DNA of 64,000 nucleotides. Origin: Methyloversatilis discipulorum (GTDB taxonomy: Bacteria; Pseudomonadota; Gammaproteobacteria; Burkholderiales; Rhodocyclaceae). The notes under the pieces were generated by a model. That model saw only the letters and a list, made by a program, of their open reading frames with translations, did not search any database and had not been told where the DNA came from. The stretch is taken from assembly GCF_000385375.1 (NCBI RefSeq), contig NZ_ARVV01000001.1, forward strand, positions 3,782,001 through 3,846,000, given 5' to 3'. This document shows positions 1 through 7,996 of the stretch, piece after piece (position 1 is the stretch's first letter; each line of letters begins with the position of its first letter). The translations under genes and the position numbers were made by a program.

Positions 1-46
1 CGACGCGCTGACCCCAGCGGAACTTCGGTTCGCGCAATTCAAACAC
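1..46 (-). CDS. Second NifZ-like protein, N-terminal fragment cut by window edge
   Basis: A GTG start at 46 overlaps the last codons of the preceding nifZ (stop at 39-41), so the two genes share eight bases. The first fifteen codons read MFELREPKFRWGQRV and then the window ends. A short basic start leading into a Phe/Trp-Gly-x-x-Val motif is how NifZ proteins begin; the complete nifZ next door has the equivalent FKYGERV. A tandem nifZ pair is therefore likely, translationally coupled. Only fifteen residues are visible, so the family call is tentative and an unrelated downstream nif gene cannot be excluded. Confidence 0.45.
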   Translation of the reverse strand, partial: MFELREPKFRWGQRV

Positions 47-392
47 CGTCGCCTCCCACCTTGATGGCTGCCAGTTGATGGACGCGCTCGCCCAGCACCT
101 CGACCACGTGCGGCGGCAGGTTGTCGAGCGACACCAGTTCGCGCCCGCGCATGCCGACCCGGTGGCCGGTGCCGAGGAATTCGACGGCGTAGATGTAGTA
201 CTGCTGCAGGAAGGTGCCGATCGACGTGACGAAGCCGACGTCGCCCTTCTTCGCCAGCACCTCGCCGATGTCCTTGCCGCAATAGGTGCCGTCGTTGCGT
301 ATCGTGTAGCGGCTCACCACGCGCTCGCCGTACTTGAATACCGGCGGCGCGGTCAGTTCGACGGTATCGCTGTCGCGACTGATGTCACCCAT
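39..392 (-). CDS. nifZ: NifZ family nitrogen fixation protein
   Basis: 117-residue NifZ-type protein. The core runs from FKYGERV (about residue 19) through IRNDGTY to a GDVGFV...GTFLQQYYIYAVEF stretch and ends with GMRGRELVSL. This small beta-rich fold is the NifZ domain. In Azotobacter, NifZ acts as an accessory factor in maturing the P-clusters of the MoFe protein. The ATG has a clear AAGGAGAT ribosome site, and the start overlaps the stop of the upstream LRV gene by eight bases, so it is a coupled distal gene of the nifB operon. The first about 18 residues are acidic and variable. Family assignment is good; the exact P-cluster role is known only from relatives. Confidence 0.85.
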   Translation of the reverse strand: MGDISRDSDTVELTAPPVFKYGERVVSRYTIRNDGTYCGKDIGEVLAKKGDVGFVTSIGTFLQQYYIYAVEFLGTGHRVGMRGRELVSLDNLPPHVVEVLGERVHQLAAIKVGGDGV

Positions 393-1185
393 GTCGATCT
401 CCTTGTTCCCGATCCAGTTCGTTCAGGCGCGCGCACGCTTCGGCGCGCACATCCGCTTCCTCGTCGCCGGCCGACATCTGCAGCGCAAGCGCACGGCCGG
501 CGCGGCCGGCCACCAGCCAGCGCACCTCCCAGGCGGGGTCGTGCGCCATGCGGTAGAGCTGGGCCGTCGGCAGCCGCTGCGCCACCTCCTTGCGTATCGA
601 TATCTCCGGGTCGTCGCACATGCGCAGCAGCGCCGGCATGTCCAGCCGTCGCACCGCCTCCAGCCTGACCTCGGGATCGCTGTCGTCGAGCATGCGCGGC
701 AGCAGCGCTGCCGGCAGGCGCTGCGCCACCAGCTTGCGCACGTAGTAGTCCTCGTCGCCGGCCATGGCGAGCAGTTCTCGCCCTTCGAGCCGCATGGCGA
801 CGCGGATGCGCACTTCGCGATGCGGGTCGTCGCGCAGCTTCACCACCTGCGCCAGCGGCAGGCGCACCGCCACCGACAGGCGCACCGTCTCGTCCTCGTC
901 GTCGATCAGCGACTGCAGGCGGAACACGTCGGCACGGCGGCAGGCGATGGCGCGCACTTCAAAATAGGGGTGATGCAGGAAGGTATTGCTGAGGTCGGGA
1001 TTCCAGCGGAAGAAGCGGTCGATGCGCTTGGCGTAGCGGTCCTGCACGCAGGCGCGCCCGCGCTCGCAGCGGGCACCGAGCAGTTCGGCGTCGCAGAGCG
1101 AACAGTCGAGATCGTCGCCGCTCCAGGCCAGCGGCGGAATATCGTCCGACGGATCGTACGAGGCCTGCGGCAGCGTGCTCATCAT
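385..1185 (-). CDS. LRV (leucine-rich variant) repeat protein with N-terminal Fe-S cysteine cluster
   Basis: 266 residues. The N-terminus carries a cysteine group, CSLC-x9-C-x5-C (DLDCSLCDAELLGARCERGRAC, split here in words), matching the small Fe4S4-binding domain of the Azotobacter vinelandii LRV protein, whose gene lies in a nif cluster. From about residue 70 to 250 follow some eight degenerate repeats of about 24 residues. Each has a D-x-D/E-x-x-V/I-R core (for example DPEVRLEAVRRL and DPHREVRIRVAMRL) and forms an alternating helical LRV superhelix. The ATG overlaps the stop of the upstream TPR-like gene (ATGA arrangement). Likely role: protein-protein scaffold in nitrogenase assembly or protection. 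This is inferred from family and position; no biochemical function is established. Confidence 0.8.
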   Translation of the reverse strand: MMSTLPQASYDPSDDIPPLAWSGDDLDCSLCDAELLGARCERGRACVQDRYAKRIDRFFRWNPDLSNTFLHHPYFEVRAIACRRADVFRLQSLIDDEDETVRLSVAVRLPLAQVVKLRDDPHREVRIRVAMRLEGRELLAMAGDEDYYVRKLVAQRLPAALLPRMLDDSDPEVRLEAVRRLDMPALLRMCDDPEISIRKEVAQRLPTAQLYRMAHDPAWEVRWLVAGRAGRALALQMSAGDEEADVRAEACARLNELDREQGDRHG

Positions 1186-1742
1186 GGCGCGGCTCCAAGC
1201 GCTGTCGCGATGTCCGGGCAGTCCTCGTAACCGAGGTCATCGCGTCCCATGCGCGCAAGCACGTCGCCTATCACCCGGTGACCGACCTTGTCCTCCGGAT
1301 CCATCACCGCCAGCCTGGCCAGCGCGGCGCGACCGACGTCGAGTTCGCCCAGACGCGCGCTCAGATAGGCGTAGCCCTTGAGCGAGAACAGCCAGAAGCG
1401 CGGCATCGGCTCCAGCGCGCGAAAGCGCGCGTCGGCCTCGACTCGCCGCCAGTCCGCCGGCAGACCGAGCGCCGCCGCCGCACAGGCGATGGCGCGCTCG
1501 CCGACGTCGCGCGCCGCGCGCAGCCGGTTGCCATAGAAGTGGAAGCGATAGAGCGCGATCAGCGTCGCCGGGTGCGAAGGCGCGAGTGCGTGCGCCTCGT
1601 CGAGCAAGGCCTGCGCCTCGGCAACGCGGTTGCGGATCAGGCCGGCGCGCGCGATCAGCGCTTCGGCCTCGGGCGGCAGCCCGCGACCGAGCACGGCGAG
1701 GCCGGGATCGGCCAGATCGTCGTGGGCATCGATCGCCTGCAT
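1182..1742 (-). CDS. TPR-like helical-repeat protein of the nifB operon
   Basis: 186 residues, Ala/Leu/Arg-rich, almost all helical. Pairs of helices with TPR-like spacing can be seen at about residues 25-75 (EAEALIARAGLIRNRVAEA, then ALLDEAHALAPSHPATLIAL) and 120-160 (FWLFSLKGYAYLSARLGEL, then ALARLAVMDPEDKVGHRVIG). There is no signal peptide, no transmembrane segment and no catalytic motif. It sits between the IscA-like and LRV genes in the nifB operon with a 4-base overlap into the latter. Genes of this kind recur in proteobacterial nif clusters without a named function. A scaffold role is inference only. Confidence 0.65.
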   Translation of the reverse strand: MQAIDAHDDLADPGLAVLGRGLPPEAEALIARAGLIRNRVAEAQALLDEAHALAPSHPATLIALYRFHFYGNRLRAARDVGERAIACAAAALGLPADWRRVEADARFRALEPMPRFWLFSLKGYAYLSARLGELDVGRAALARLAVMDPEDKVGHRVIGDVLARMGRDDLGYEDCPDIATALGAAP

Positions 1743-1752
1743 GACCGCCTCC

Positions 1753-2178
1753 TCAACCGCGACGGATGCTGTCGAGGCCGACCGTCGCGACGCCGGGCAT
1801 CGCGTGGCCGTGGCCGTGACCGTGTGCGTGCTGCTGCACGCCCGGTGCGCCGGCCGGTGCGCTGCTGCTGCATGCGCACGGTGCCTGGTTCGGGTTGATG
1901 AAGGTGAGCCCGCTCTTGGTCGGCGTGTCGGCGAAATCGACGGTCACGCCTTCGAGCAGCAGGCGCGACTCGGCCGGCAGGAACAGCCGCACACCGGAGG
2001 CCTCGACCACCGAGTCGCCGCTCAGTGGTGCCGCCACGACCGTGAACTCGGAGTTCAGGCCGGAGCAGCCGCCGGCGCTGACCAGCAGGCGAAAGCCGGC
2101 ACCTTCCGGTTCGCCGGAAAAGCGCACCATGCGCTGGATGAATTTCGCCGCAGCCGGCGTCAGGGTCAGTTGGGTCAT
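1753..2178 (-). CDS. HesB/IscA-type A-type iron-sulphur carrier with His-rich tail (nif-associated)
   Basis: 141 residues. Residues 1-105 are a typical A-type Fe-S carrier: MTQLTLTPAAAKFIQRM opening, SAGGCSGLNSEF with the first ligand cysteine, and NPNQAPCACSS with the C-x-C pair. Together these are the three conserved ligand cysteines. Nif-linked IscA proteins supply or carry clusters for nitrogenase assembly. Unusually, the protein does not stop at the CxC but continues for about 35 residues with a HAHGHGHGHAMPG segment, a probable metal-binding tail. The open frame extends upstream, but the ATG at 2178 fits the family start and leaves a short gap to fdxN. Operon gene between fdxN and the TPR-like gene. 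Confidence 0.85.
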   Translation of the reverse strand: MTQLTLTPAAAKFIQRMVRFSGEPEGAGFRLLVSAGGCSGLNSEFTVVAAPLSGDSVVEASGVRLFLPAESRLLLEGVTVDFADTPTKSGLTFINPNQAPCACSSSAPAGAPGVQQHAHGHGHGHAMPGVATVGLDSIRRG

Positions 2179-2185
2179 GTTGTCC

Positions 2186-2395
2186 TCAGGCAGCCTGGGT
2201 CTGGAGTGGGAGGATGCAGTCGTCGATCGGGCACACCGCGACGCACTGCGGGGTGTCGTAATCGCCTTCGCATTCGGTGCATTTGTCGGGATCGATGACA
2301 AACAGGTTCTTGAGCTCGCTGATCGCCTCGTTCGGGCATTCCGGCTCACAGGCCGAACAGCCCGTACAGAGGTTGGCAATGATCTTCAAAGACAT
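2186..2395 (-). CDS. fdxN: 2[4Fe-4S] ferredoxin FdxN
   Basis: 69-residue ferredoxin. Two cluster motifs are visible: C-TGC-SAC-EPEC (CxxCxxCxxxC, residues 10-20) and a second with an insertion, CTEC...CVAVC...C (residues 39-60), the latter having the eight-residue spacer GDYDTPQ common to nif and Allochromatium-type ferredoxins. FdxN-type ferredoxins pass electrons to NifB during NifB-cofactor synthesis in A. vinelandii, and this gene lies directly downstream of nifB (53 bases). A strong AAGGAG site precedes the ATG at 2395; the longer upstream open frame is not needed. Assignment is firm; the redox partner is inferred from family and adjacency. Confidence 0.92.
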   Translation of the reverse strand: MSLKIIANLCTGCSACEPECPNEAISELKNLFVIDPDKCTECEGDYDTPQCVAVCPIDDCILPLQTQAA

Positions 2396-2448
2396 GGTTC
2401 TCTCCTTTCGTTCGGACCGCGGCACTCGCCGCGGTCCATCCGGAAACG

Positions 2449-4023
2449 TCAGGCGGCTGCGGTGAAGGCGCCCTGGCGGATCGATGCGTCGCCGCGCTCG
2501 GCGTGCGCGATCTCGCCGCGTGCAACCCGGCCGGTGTAGTCGGCGAACCACGACAGCGCGGCCTTCTCGATGAACTCGTCGGCATAGGCGTCGACCGGCT
2601 CGATGCCCGCGCCCTTCAGTTCGTCGCGCGGGCAGGCGCCGATCTTCGAAACCAGCACGGCGTGGCAGTCGTTGATCGCATTGACGATGGAGGGCAGCTG
2701 TTCGTCCTCGCCGTAGCCGCCCTGGCAGTACAGGTCGACCCGACGGTGACCGACGAACAGCGCTTCGCCCGCCGACACCTCGAAGATCTGGAACTCGTCG
2801 GCATGACCGAAGTGCTGGTTCACCCGGCCGCCACCCGTCGTGGCGACGGCGACCAGCACCTTGATGTCCTTCGCCGCCTCGTTGCCTTCGGTCGCGGCCA
2901 GCGCTTCGACCTTGGCTGCATGCTGCGCCTGACGCTCGGCTTCGACGCGCTCCTGGTAGGTACGGCGGCGGTCGAGGTCATAGACCACTTCCATCTCTTC
3001 GATCTTGTCGAGCGTGAATTCCTCGCTGCGGTCCTCGCCCAGCAGGCCGACCGCGTCGGCGCGGCACTGGCGGCAGTGGCGCATCAGGTTGGCGCCACCC
3101 ATGCAGGCGTCCTGCACCGCCTTCAGCTCCTGCGCCGTGGGGCCACGCTGGCCGGTCAGGCCGAACACGGTGCCGTGCTCGGCTTCGGAAATGAGCGGCA
3201 TGATGTTGTGCAGGAAGGCGCCGCGCGCCTTGACCGCCTTGTTCACCTCGATCATGTGTGCGTCATTGATGCCCGGGATGAGCACCGAGTTGATCTTGGT
3301 GAGCACGCCGCGGGCAGTCAGCATCTCCAGCCCCTTCATCTGCTGCTCGTGCAGGATGCGCGAGGCCTCGACGCCGGTGATGCGCTTGTGATCCCAGAAG
3401 ATCCACGGGTAGATCTTGGCGCCGATCTCCGGATCGACCATGTTGATCGTGATGGTCACGTGGTCGATGTTGTACTTGCAGATCTCGTCGACCAGATCGG
3501 GCAGCGCCAGACCGTTGGTCGACAGACAGAGCTTGATGTCCGGCGCCTGCTCCTGGAGCATGCGGAAGGTGTCGAAGGTCTTCTTCGGGTTGGCCAGCGA
3601 GTCGCCGGGACCGGCCACGCCGAGCACCGTCATCTGCGGAATTTCGCTGGCCACCGCGACCACTTTCTTGACCGCCTGTTCCGGCGTCAGCTTCTGCGAC
3701 ACGACGCCCGGGCGCGACTCGTTCGAACAGTCGTACTTGCGGTTGCAGTAGTTGCACTGGATGTTGCAGGCCGGCGCCACCGCGACGTGCATGCGGGCGT
3801 AGTGGTGATGCGCCTCTTCCGAATAACAGGGGTGGTTCTTCACCTTCTCCCACACGTGGGCCGGCATGTCGTCGGGCCCGGCGGACGTTCCGCAGCTGGC
3901 CTTGCCTTCGCCGCCGGAGGTGCCACAGCCGACGTGAGCCGGCGCTTCCGCCGGGGTGGCCAGCACGTTGTGGCTGGACTTCAGGTCAGCCAGGCTGACA
4001 TAGCTCGCTGCTGCACTTTCCAT
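2449..4023 (-). CDS. nifB: Nitrogenase cofactor biosynthesis protein NifB
   Basis: 524 residues, the usual two-domain NifB. It is the radical-SAM enzyme that fuses two [4Fe-4S] clusters and inserts a carbide to make NifB-co, the precursor of FeMo-co. The radical-SAM motif CNIQCNYC (CxxxCxxC) lies near residue 85 after [16 protein letters not shown], with further cluster-ligand cysteines (CMGG..., HCRQCRAD) near residue 305-325. From about residue 385 a NifX/NafY-like domain follows ([22 protein letters not shown]). The ATG has an AAGGAG site. A -24/-12 promoter lies 52 bases upstream. First gene of the operon that ends with nifZ. No missing residues noted. Confidence 0.97.
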   Translation of the reverse strand: MESAAASYVSLADLKSSHNVLATPAEAPAHVGCGTSGGEGKASCGTSAGPDDMPAHVWEKVKNHPCYSEEAHHHYARMHVAVAPACNIQCNYCNRKYDCSNESRPGVVSQKLTPEQAVKKVVAVASEIPQMTVLGVAGPGDSLANPKKTFDTFRMLQEQAPDIKLCLSTNGLALPDLVDEICKYNIDHVTITINMVDPEIGAKIYPWIFWDHKRITGVEASRILHEQQMKGLEMLTARGVLTKINSVLIPGINDAHMIEVNKAVKARGAFLHNIMPLISEAEHGTVFGLTGQRGPTAQELKAVQDACMGGANLMRHCRQCRADAVGLLGEDRSEEFTLDKIEEMEVVYDLDRRRTYQERVEAERQAQHAAKVEALAATEGNEAAKDIKVLVAVATTGGGRVNQHFGHADEFQIFEVSAGEALFVGHRRVDLYCQGGYGEDEQLPSIVNAINDCHAVLVSKIGACPRDELKGAGIEPVDAYADEFIEKAALSWFADYTGRVARGEIAHAERGDASIRQGAFTAAA

Positions 4024-4074
4024 GACCTACTCCTTGTTCTGCTGACGCGCGATGTGGGCTGGCAGACGAGGGAT

Positions 4075-4090
4075 AGCCATTTCCGTGCCA
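4075..4090 (-). promoter_or_regulatory. Sigma-54 promoter of nifB
   Basis: Read on the minus strand: TGGCACG-GAAA-TGGCT. It matches the TGGCACG-N4-TTGCW consensus at every position but one, with the invariant GG and GC at the right spacing. Transcription would start near 4063, about 40 bases before the nifB ATG. No perfect NifA site is seen; a one-mismatch TGC-N10-ACA lies at 4166-4181, about 110 bases upstream of the start. Confidence 0.85.
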
Positions 4091-4189
4091 AAGTGATTTC
4101 GTCATTCGATTCATTGACTTGGCGCGATCCGGACAGGATTCGTCCGGTGGTCGGAAACCTACGCTTGCGACAAAGCACACAAAGCGGCG

Positions 4190-5752
4190 TCAGCCACGCA
4201 CCGGCATGCGGTCGACCAGCATCTGGTTCAGCGACTGGGCGAATGCGCGCCAGGCGAGCGCGAGGTCGTGGCGGATGCGCGCGACGTAGTCGGGCGACGG
4301 CGCGTGTTCGTCCGGAAAGTTGGAAAGCGCACAGGACGTACGGTTGTGCTGCAGCGCCTCGCCCACCAGCCCGTCGCTGAAGCCGGAGAAGGGCGCCAGC
4401 AGCGACGGCGTCAGCGCACAGCGGCCGCGCTCGATGGCGACCTCACTCAGGTCGAAGTCCAGCGTCTCGAGCCGGCGCAGCGCCTCGGCATACACGTGGT
4501 CGACAACCGCACACAGCACGGCGTGCGTCATGTCGATACTGCGCTGTGCGCTCAGTGCGCGCACCACGCTCTGCCGGTACAGCTCGCCGGCCTGATTGCG
4601 CAGCGCGCCCACCCAGTCGACGAACTCGGCAACGCTGCCGTCGTTGGCCGGCGACGGCGGCAAGGCGAGCGGTACCCCGACGAGGCGGGCGGCGACGCGC
4701 GCCGCGGCATCCAGAGCGCCCTCGAGATAGCCAGCGCCGCGCGTGGCCGTCTCGCTGCCGGCCAGGTGCAGGCGGCCTGACCAGTGCGGTGCGGCAAGCA
4801 GCGGCACGTCGTCCTCCGGATGCCCGCCGGGCTCGGCCAGGTCGAGCGCGCTGCATGTCATCGGCTCGCGGGCCCAGTCGCGCAGATGCAGGTCGCCCGC
4901 TTCCACCGCCGGGCCGAACAGCTGCGCGAACTGACTGCGCACCATCAGTTCGAGCGCCGGTGCGCTGGCCGCGCGCAGGGCCGGCGACAGTGCGACAAAG
5001 CCGCCCAGCGCAGCCGCCTCTCCGGTGCCGTCGCAGGCATCGAACACCTCGCCGAGTACCGCCTGCGGATGCGACACGAAGGCGTTGCCGGAAAGTCCGT
5101 CGCTGCGCCAGTGCGCGCGATCACAACGCACGAAGGCCTTGGCCTGCGCCGCCATCCAGGTCGGCTGGTCCTGCATCGCCTGACGCAGCGGCGCGTCGAG
5201 CGCCGGCTCGAACACGATCTGTTCCGCCGCCAGCCGCGGCGGCAGCGCGAGCACGACGCTGCGCGCCGCGATGACGAAGGACTCACCACCCCCGGTGCAG
5301 TGCACCTCGACGCGGTCGCTGCGTGCGACCAGCCGGCGGACGGTGCAGCCGGTGCGCAGACGGTCGTGCGACAGCCGGCGCAGCAAGGCACCGGTCAGCG
5401 CCGCCATGCCTCCGACCAGCCGCCGCGCGCCATTGTGTATCGCCGCGCTGCCGAGCGCTTCCGGATTGCCATCCGGCTGCTGCAGATGCAGCACGACGCC
5501 CTCGTCATGCTGCGGAAAGGTTTCCAGCCCCAGATCCGCGATCAGCCTGACCATGCGCGGCTGCGACTGCGGCCAGTACCAGCCGGGGCCGAGATCGAGG
5601 GCAGCCGCCCCCGCTGTTGCGGGGACCGTATCCACGCGCCCGCCGGCGCGCGGCCGTGCCTCGACCAGCAGCACGCTGCGTCCGGCCGCTTCGAGCCGGC
5701 GGGTGATCTCGAGGCCGCACAGTCCGGCACCGACGATGAGGGTATCGAGCAT
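4190..5752 (-). CDS. FAD-dependent amine oxidase-like protein, putatively NifA-regulated
   Basis: 520 residues. The N-terminal dinucleotide fold GAGLCGLEITRRLEAAG with VLLVEARPRAGGR is the FAD-binding signature of the flavin amine oxidase/MAO family. The family's C-terminal FAD motif LHLAGSETATRGAGYLEGAL occurs near residue 345. After it comes an extra helical segment of about 150 residues, to the C-terminus, that I do not recognise. There is no signal peptide, so it is cytoplasmic. The substrate is unknown; oxidative release of ammonia from an amine is the family reaction but not proven here. The gene is preceded by a sigma-54 promoter and a perfect NifA site, so it is probably expressed under nitrogen fixation and may read on into nifB. 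Confidence 0.75.
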   Translation of the reverse strand: MLDTLIVGAGLCGLEITRRLEAAGRSVLLVEARPRAGGRVDTVPATAGAAALDLGPGWYWPQSQPRMVRLIADLGLETFPQHDEGVVLHLQQPDGNPEALGSAAIHNGARRLVGGMAALTGALLRRLSHDRLRTGCTVRRLVARSDRVEVHCTGGGESFVIAARSVVLALPPRLAAEQIVFEPALDAPLRQAMQDQPTWMAAQAKAFVRCDRAHWRSDGLSGNAFVSHPQAVLGEVFDACDGTGEAAALGGFVALSPALRAASAPALELMVRSQFAQLFGPAVEAGDLHLRDWAREPMTCSALDLAEPGGHPEDDVPLLAAPHWSGRLHLAGSETATRGAGYLEGALDAAARVAARLVGVPLALPPSPANDGSVAEFVDWVGALRNQAGELYRQSVVRALSAQRSIDMTHAVLCAVVDHVYAEALRRLETLDFDLSEVAIERGRCALTPSLLAPFSGFSDGLVGEALQHNRTSCALSNFPDEHAPSPDYVARIRHDLALAWRAFAQSLNQMLVDRMPVRG

Positions 5753-5787
5753 GGGATCACTCCTTCGAACATCAGATGCACGGGGTC

Positions 5788-5803
5788 AGCAAGCATCGCG
5801 CCA
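5788..5803 (-). promoter_or_regulatory. Sigma-54 promoter of the amine oxidase gene
   Basis: Minus strand TGGCGCG-ATGC-TTGCT: one mismatch to TGGCACG-N4-TTGCW, with GG and GC exactly spaced. It lies 36 bases upstream of the ATG at 5752. A TGT-N10-ACA site stands about 85-95 bases further upstream, the normal distance for NifA acting through IHF-assisted looping. Confidence 0.75.
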
Positions 5804-5865
5804 CCACCGACGACACCGCCGCACGTCGGCTGTTGCTGGCGTCGGCACGACAGGCGCGTCGCGTT

Positions 5866-5881
5866 TGTCGCAGTTGCAACA
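5866..5881. promoter_or_regulatory. NifA upstream activator site (TGT-N10-ACA)
   Basis: TGTCGCAGTTGCAACA is a perfect TGT-N10-ACA palindrome-type NifA binding site in the divergent gap between the amine oxidase gene and selO. It lies upstream of the minus-strand -24/-12 element at 5788-5803. No convincing -24/-12 element faces selO. Confidence 0.7.
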
Positions 5882-6005
5882 GCGCCGCATGCAATCGACC
5901 GACACCGCGACCCGGCATGCCAGGGGCCACTGCCGCACCGCGCCGTCATCCGTCCGTCGCTTGCCCGATTCTTGCTGCGCGTCGTGATCATTGCGGAATG
6001 CACTC

Positions 6006-7517
6006 ATGAACGCGCCCCTGTCCCGACCTCCGCTGTCCGCGCTCGAATCGCTGCGCCTGGGCAGCCGCTATGCCCGCCTGCCGGACGCCTTTCACACGCG
6101 GCTGGCGCCGGCACCGCTGCCGTCGCCGCATCTGGTTGCCGCCAGCGCGGACGTTGCGGCGTTGATCGGACTCGATCCGGCCGAGACGATGCGCCCCGAA
6201 TTCGTCGAACTGTTCTCCGGCAACCGCCTGCCCGATGGCGCGGAGCCGCTGGCCGCGGTCTACGGTGGCCACCAGTTCGGCAGCTGGTCGGGTCGTCTGG
6301 GCGACGGCCGCGCCCATCTGCTCGGCGACGTCGATACACCGCACGGCCGGCTGGAACTGCAGCTGAAGGGCGCCGGCCCGACGCCCTACTCGCGCTTTTC
6401 CGATGGCCGCGCAGTGCTGCGCTCGTCGATCCGCGAATTCCTCTGTTCGGAAGCGATGGCCGCGCTCGGCGTGCCGACCACCCGCGCACTGTGCGTGATC
6501 GGATCGCCGCTGCCGGTACAGCGCGAGCAGACGGAAACCGCCGCCGTCGTCACCCGCGTTGCGCCGAGCTTCGTGCGCTTCGGCAGCTTCGAGCACTTCA
6601 CGGCGGAAGACGACGTCGCCTCGCTGCGCACGCTGGCCGACCACGTGATCGATCACTTCCGGCCGCAGCTGCGCGATACGTCGCAGCCTTGTGCCGCGCT
6701 GCTGGCCGACATCGCGCAGCGCACCGGCGAGCTGGTCGCGCACTGGCAGGCGATCGGCTTCATGCACGGCGTGATGAACACCGACAACATGTCGGCGCTG
6801 GGGCTGACGCTGGACTACGGGCCGTTCGCCTTCATGGACACCTTCGATGCCGGTCGCATCTGCAATCACTCCGACACCTGGGGGCGCTACGCCTTCCGCA
6901 CCCAGCCGCGCATCGCACAGTGGAACCTCTATGTGCTGGCCGATGCCTTCGGTCCGCTGATCGGCCATCCGGACCGAACGCGTGCGCTGGTCGATGACCA
7001 CTTCCAGCCGGCCTTCGACGCGCGCTTCGGCGCCCTGATGAGGCAACGCCTCGGCTTCGCCACCGCGCAGCGAGGTGACGACGACTTCATCGGTGCAACG
7101 CTCGGTCTGCTGCAACTGCAGCGCGTCGATTACACCCTCTTCTTCCGTGCCCTGAGTCGCCTGCCCGGCAGCGTTGGGCGCGAGGATCGCGCAGCGCGCG
7201 ACGCGCCGCTGCGCGACCTGTTCGTCGATCGCGAAGCCTGCGACGCCTGGCTGCTCGGCTGGCGCGCACGGCTGGCCGGCGAAGGCAGCGTCGATGCGCT
7301 GCGCCAGCCCGCCATGCTCGCCACCAACCCGTGCTACGTGCTGCGCAACTGGATGGCCGAGTCGGCGATCCGGCACGCCCGCGACGGCGATTTCGGCGAG
7401 GTGCGGGCGCTGCTCGACTGCCTGCGCCGCCCCTTCGACGAACGTCCGCAGTACGCGCACTACACCGCGCCGCCGCCCGACTGGGCTGACGGACTGACCG
7501 TCAGCTGTTCGAGCTGA
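6006..7517 (+). CDS. selO: SelO/YdiU family pseudokinase protein AMPylase
   Basis: 503 residues from the ATG at 6006; a TTG five codons upstream is also open but unnecessary. SelO enzymes transfer AMP from ATP to protein hydroxyls and are linked to the redox stress response. Visible family motifs: YGGHQFGSWSGRLGDGRA (near residue 85), LKGAGPTPYSRFSDGRAVLR (about 120), HGVMNTDNMS catalytic loop (about 257) and DYGPFAFMD metal site (about 275). The C-terminal CSS end (SCSS) carries the cysteine typical of SelO (selenocysteine in eukaryotes). It precedes ohr by 30 bases, so a small redox-stress operon selO-ohr-small gene is likely. Confidence 0.95.
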   Translation: MNAPLSRPPLSALESLRLGSRYARLPDAFHTRLAPAPLPSPHLVAASADVAALIGLDPAETMRPEFVELFSGNRLPDGAEPLAAVYGGHQFGSWSGRLGDGRAHLLGDVDTPHGRLELQLKGAGPTPYSRFSDGRAVLRSSIREFLCSEAMAALGVPTTRALCVIGSPLPVQREQTETAAVVTRVAPSFVRFGSFEHFTAEDDVASLRTLADHVIDHFRPQLRDTSQPCAALLADIAQRTGELVAHWQAIGFMHGVMNTDNMSALGLTLDYGPFAFMDTFDAGRICNHSDTWGRYAFRTQPRIAQWNLYVLADAFGPLIGHPDRTRALVDDHFQPAFDARFGALMRQRLGFATAQRGDDDFIGATLGLLQLQRVDYTLFFRALSRLPGSVGREDRAARDAPLRDLFVDREACDAWLLGWRARLAGEGSVDALRQPAMLATNPCYVLRNWMAESAIRHARDGDFGEVRALLDCLRRPFDERPQYAHYTAPPPDWADGLTVSCSS

Positions 7518-7547
7518 CGATACCGACCATCCACACCGGGAGCTGTC

Positions 7548-7982
7548 ATGGACCTCATCTACAAAACCCGCATCTTCAGCCAGGGTGGCCGCAATGGCCG
7601 CGTGCAGAGCGAAGACGGCCTGCTGAAGCTGGACCTCGCCGCACCGGCGGAAATGGGCGGCAAGAAGCAGGGCGTCAATCCGGAACAGCTGTTCGCCGCC
7701 GCCTATGCCGCCTGTTTCGAGAATTCGGTACGCCACATCGTCCGCGCCGACCGACTGCCGGTGAAGGGCTGCATGGTCGAAGCCGAGGTGTCGCTGTTCA
7801 AGAACTTCGAGGAGGCCTACCGCATGGCCATCCGCTTTACCGCCGTCCTGCATGGCATCGACCAGCCGACCGCCGATTCGCTGGTGGAGCGCGCGCTCAA
7901 GGTGTGCCCCTACACCGATGCGACGAAGAACAACGTGACCGTCAGCGCCACCGCGGTGCTGGAAGATCCGGCGCTGGCGTGA
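7548..7982 (+). CDS. ohr: Organic hydroperoxide resistance protein Ohr (OsmC superfamily)
   Basis: 144 residues, normal Ohr length. Ohr reduces organic and fatty-acid hydroperoxides using two cysteines. The peroxidatic one is in YAACFENSV (about residue 60) and the resolving one in KVCPYTDAT (about 124). The conserved Arg of the active site is probably in the N-terminal GGRNGRV segment. The ATG is preceded by CGGGAGCTGTC. The usual repressor gene ohrR is not adjacent; instead ohr follows selO, suggesting peroxide defence placed beside an oxygen-sensitive nif cluster. Confidence 0.93.
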   Translation: MDLIYKTRIFSQGGRNGRVQSEDGLLKLDLAAPAEMGGKKQGVNPEQLFAAAYAACFENSVRHIVRADRLPVKGCMVEAEVSLFKNFEEAYRMAIRFTAVLHGIDQPTADSLVERALKVCPYTDATKNNVTVSATAVLEDPALA

Positions 7983-7996
7983 AGGGAGCAGCGGTC

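Noticed and set aside
2503..4380. Plus-strand open frame of 625 codons across nifB
   Set aside because: Complementary to nifB codons, no ribosome site, no recognisable domain.
5840..5870. CGGCACG-ACAG-GCGCG as a sigma-54 promoter for selO
   Set aside because: The -12 half is poor and the NifA site lies downstream of it, so it cannot act as an upstream activator site.
5991..6005. TTG start extending SelO by five residues
   Set aside because: ATG at 6006 fits the family N-terminus and needs no rare start.
4784..6997. Plus-strand open frame of 737 codons across the amine oxidase and selO
   Set aside because: Spans two real genes and their promoter gap in the wrong frame; low-complexity Arg/Ala product.
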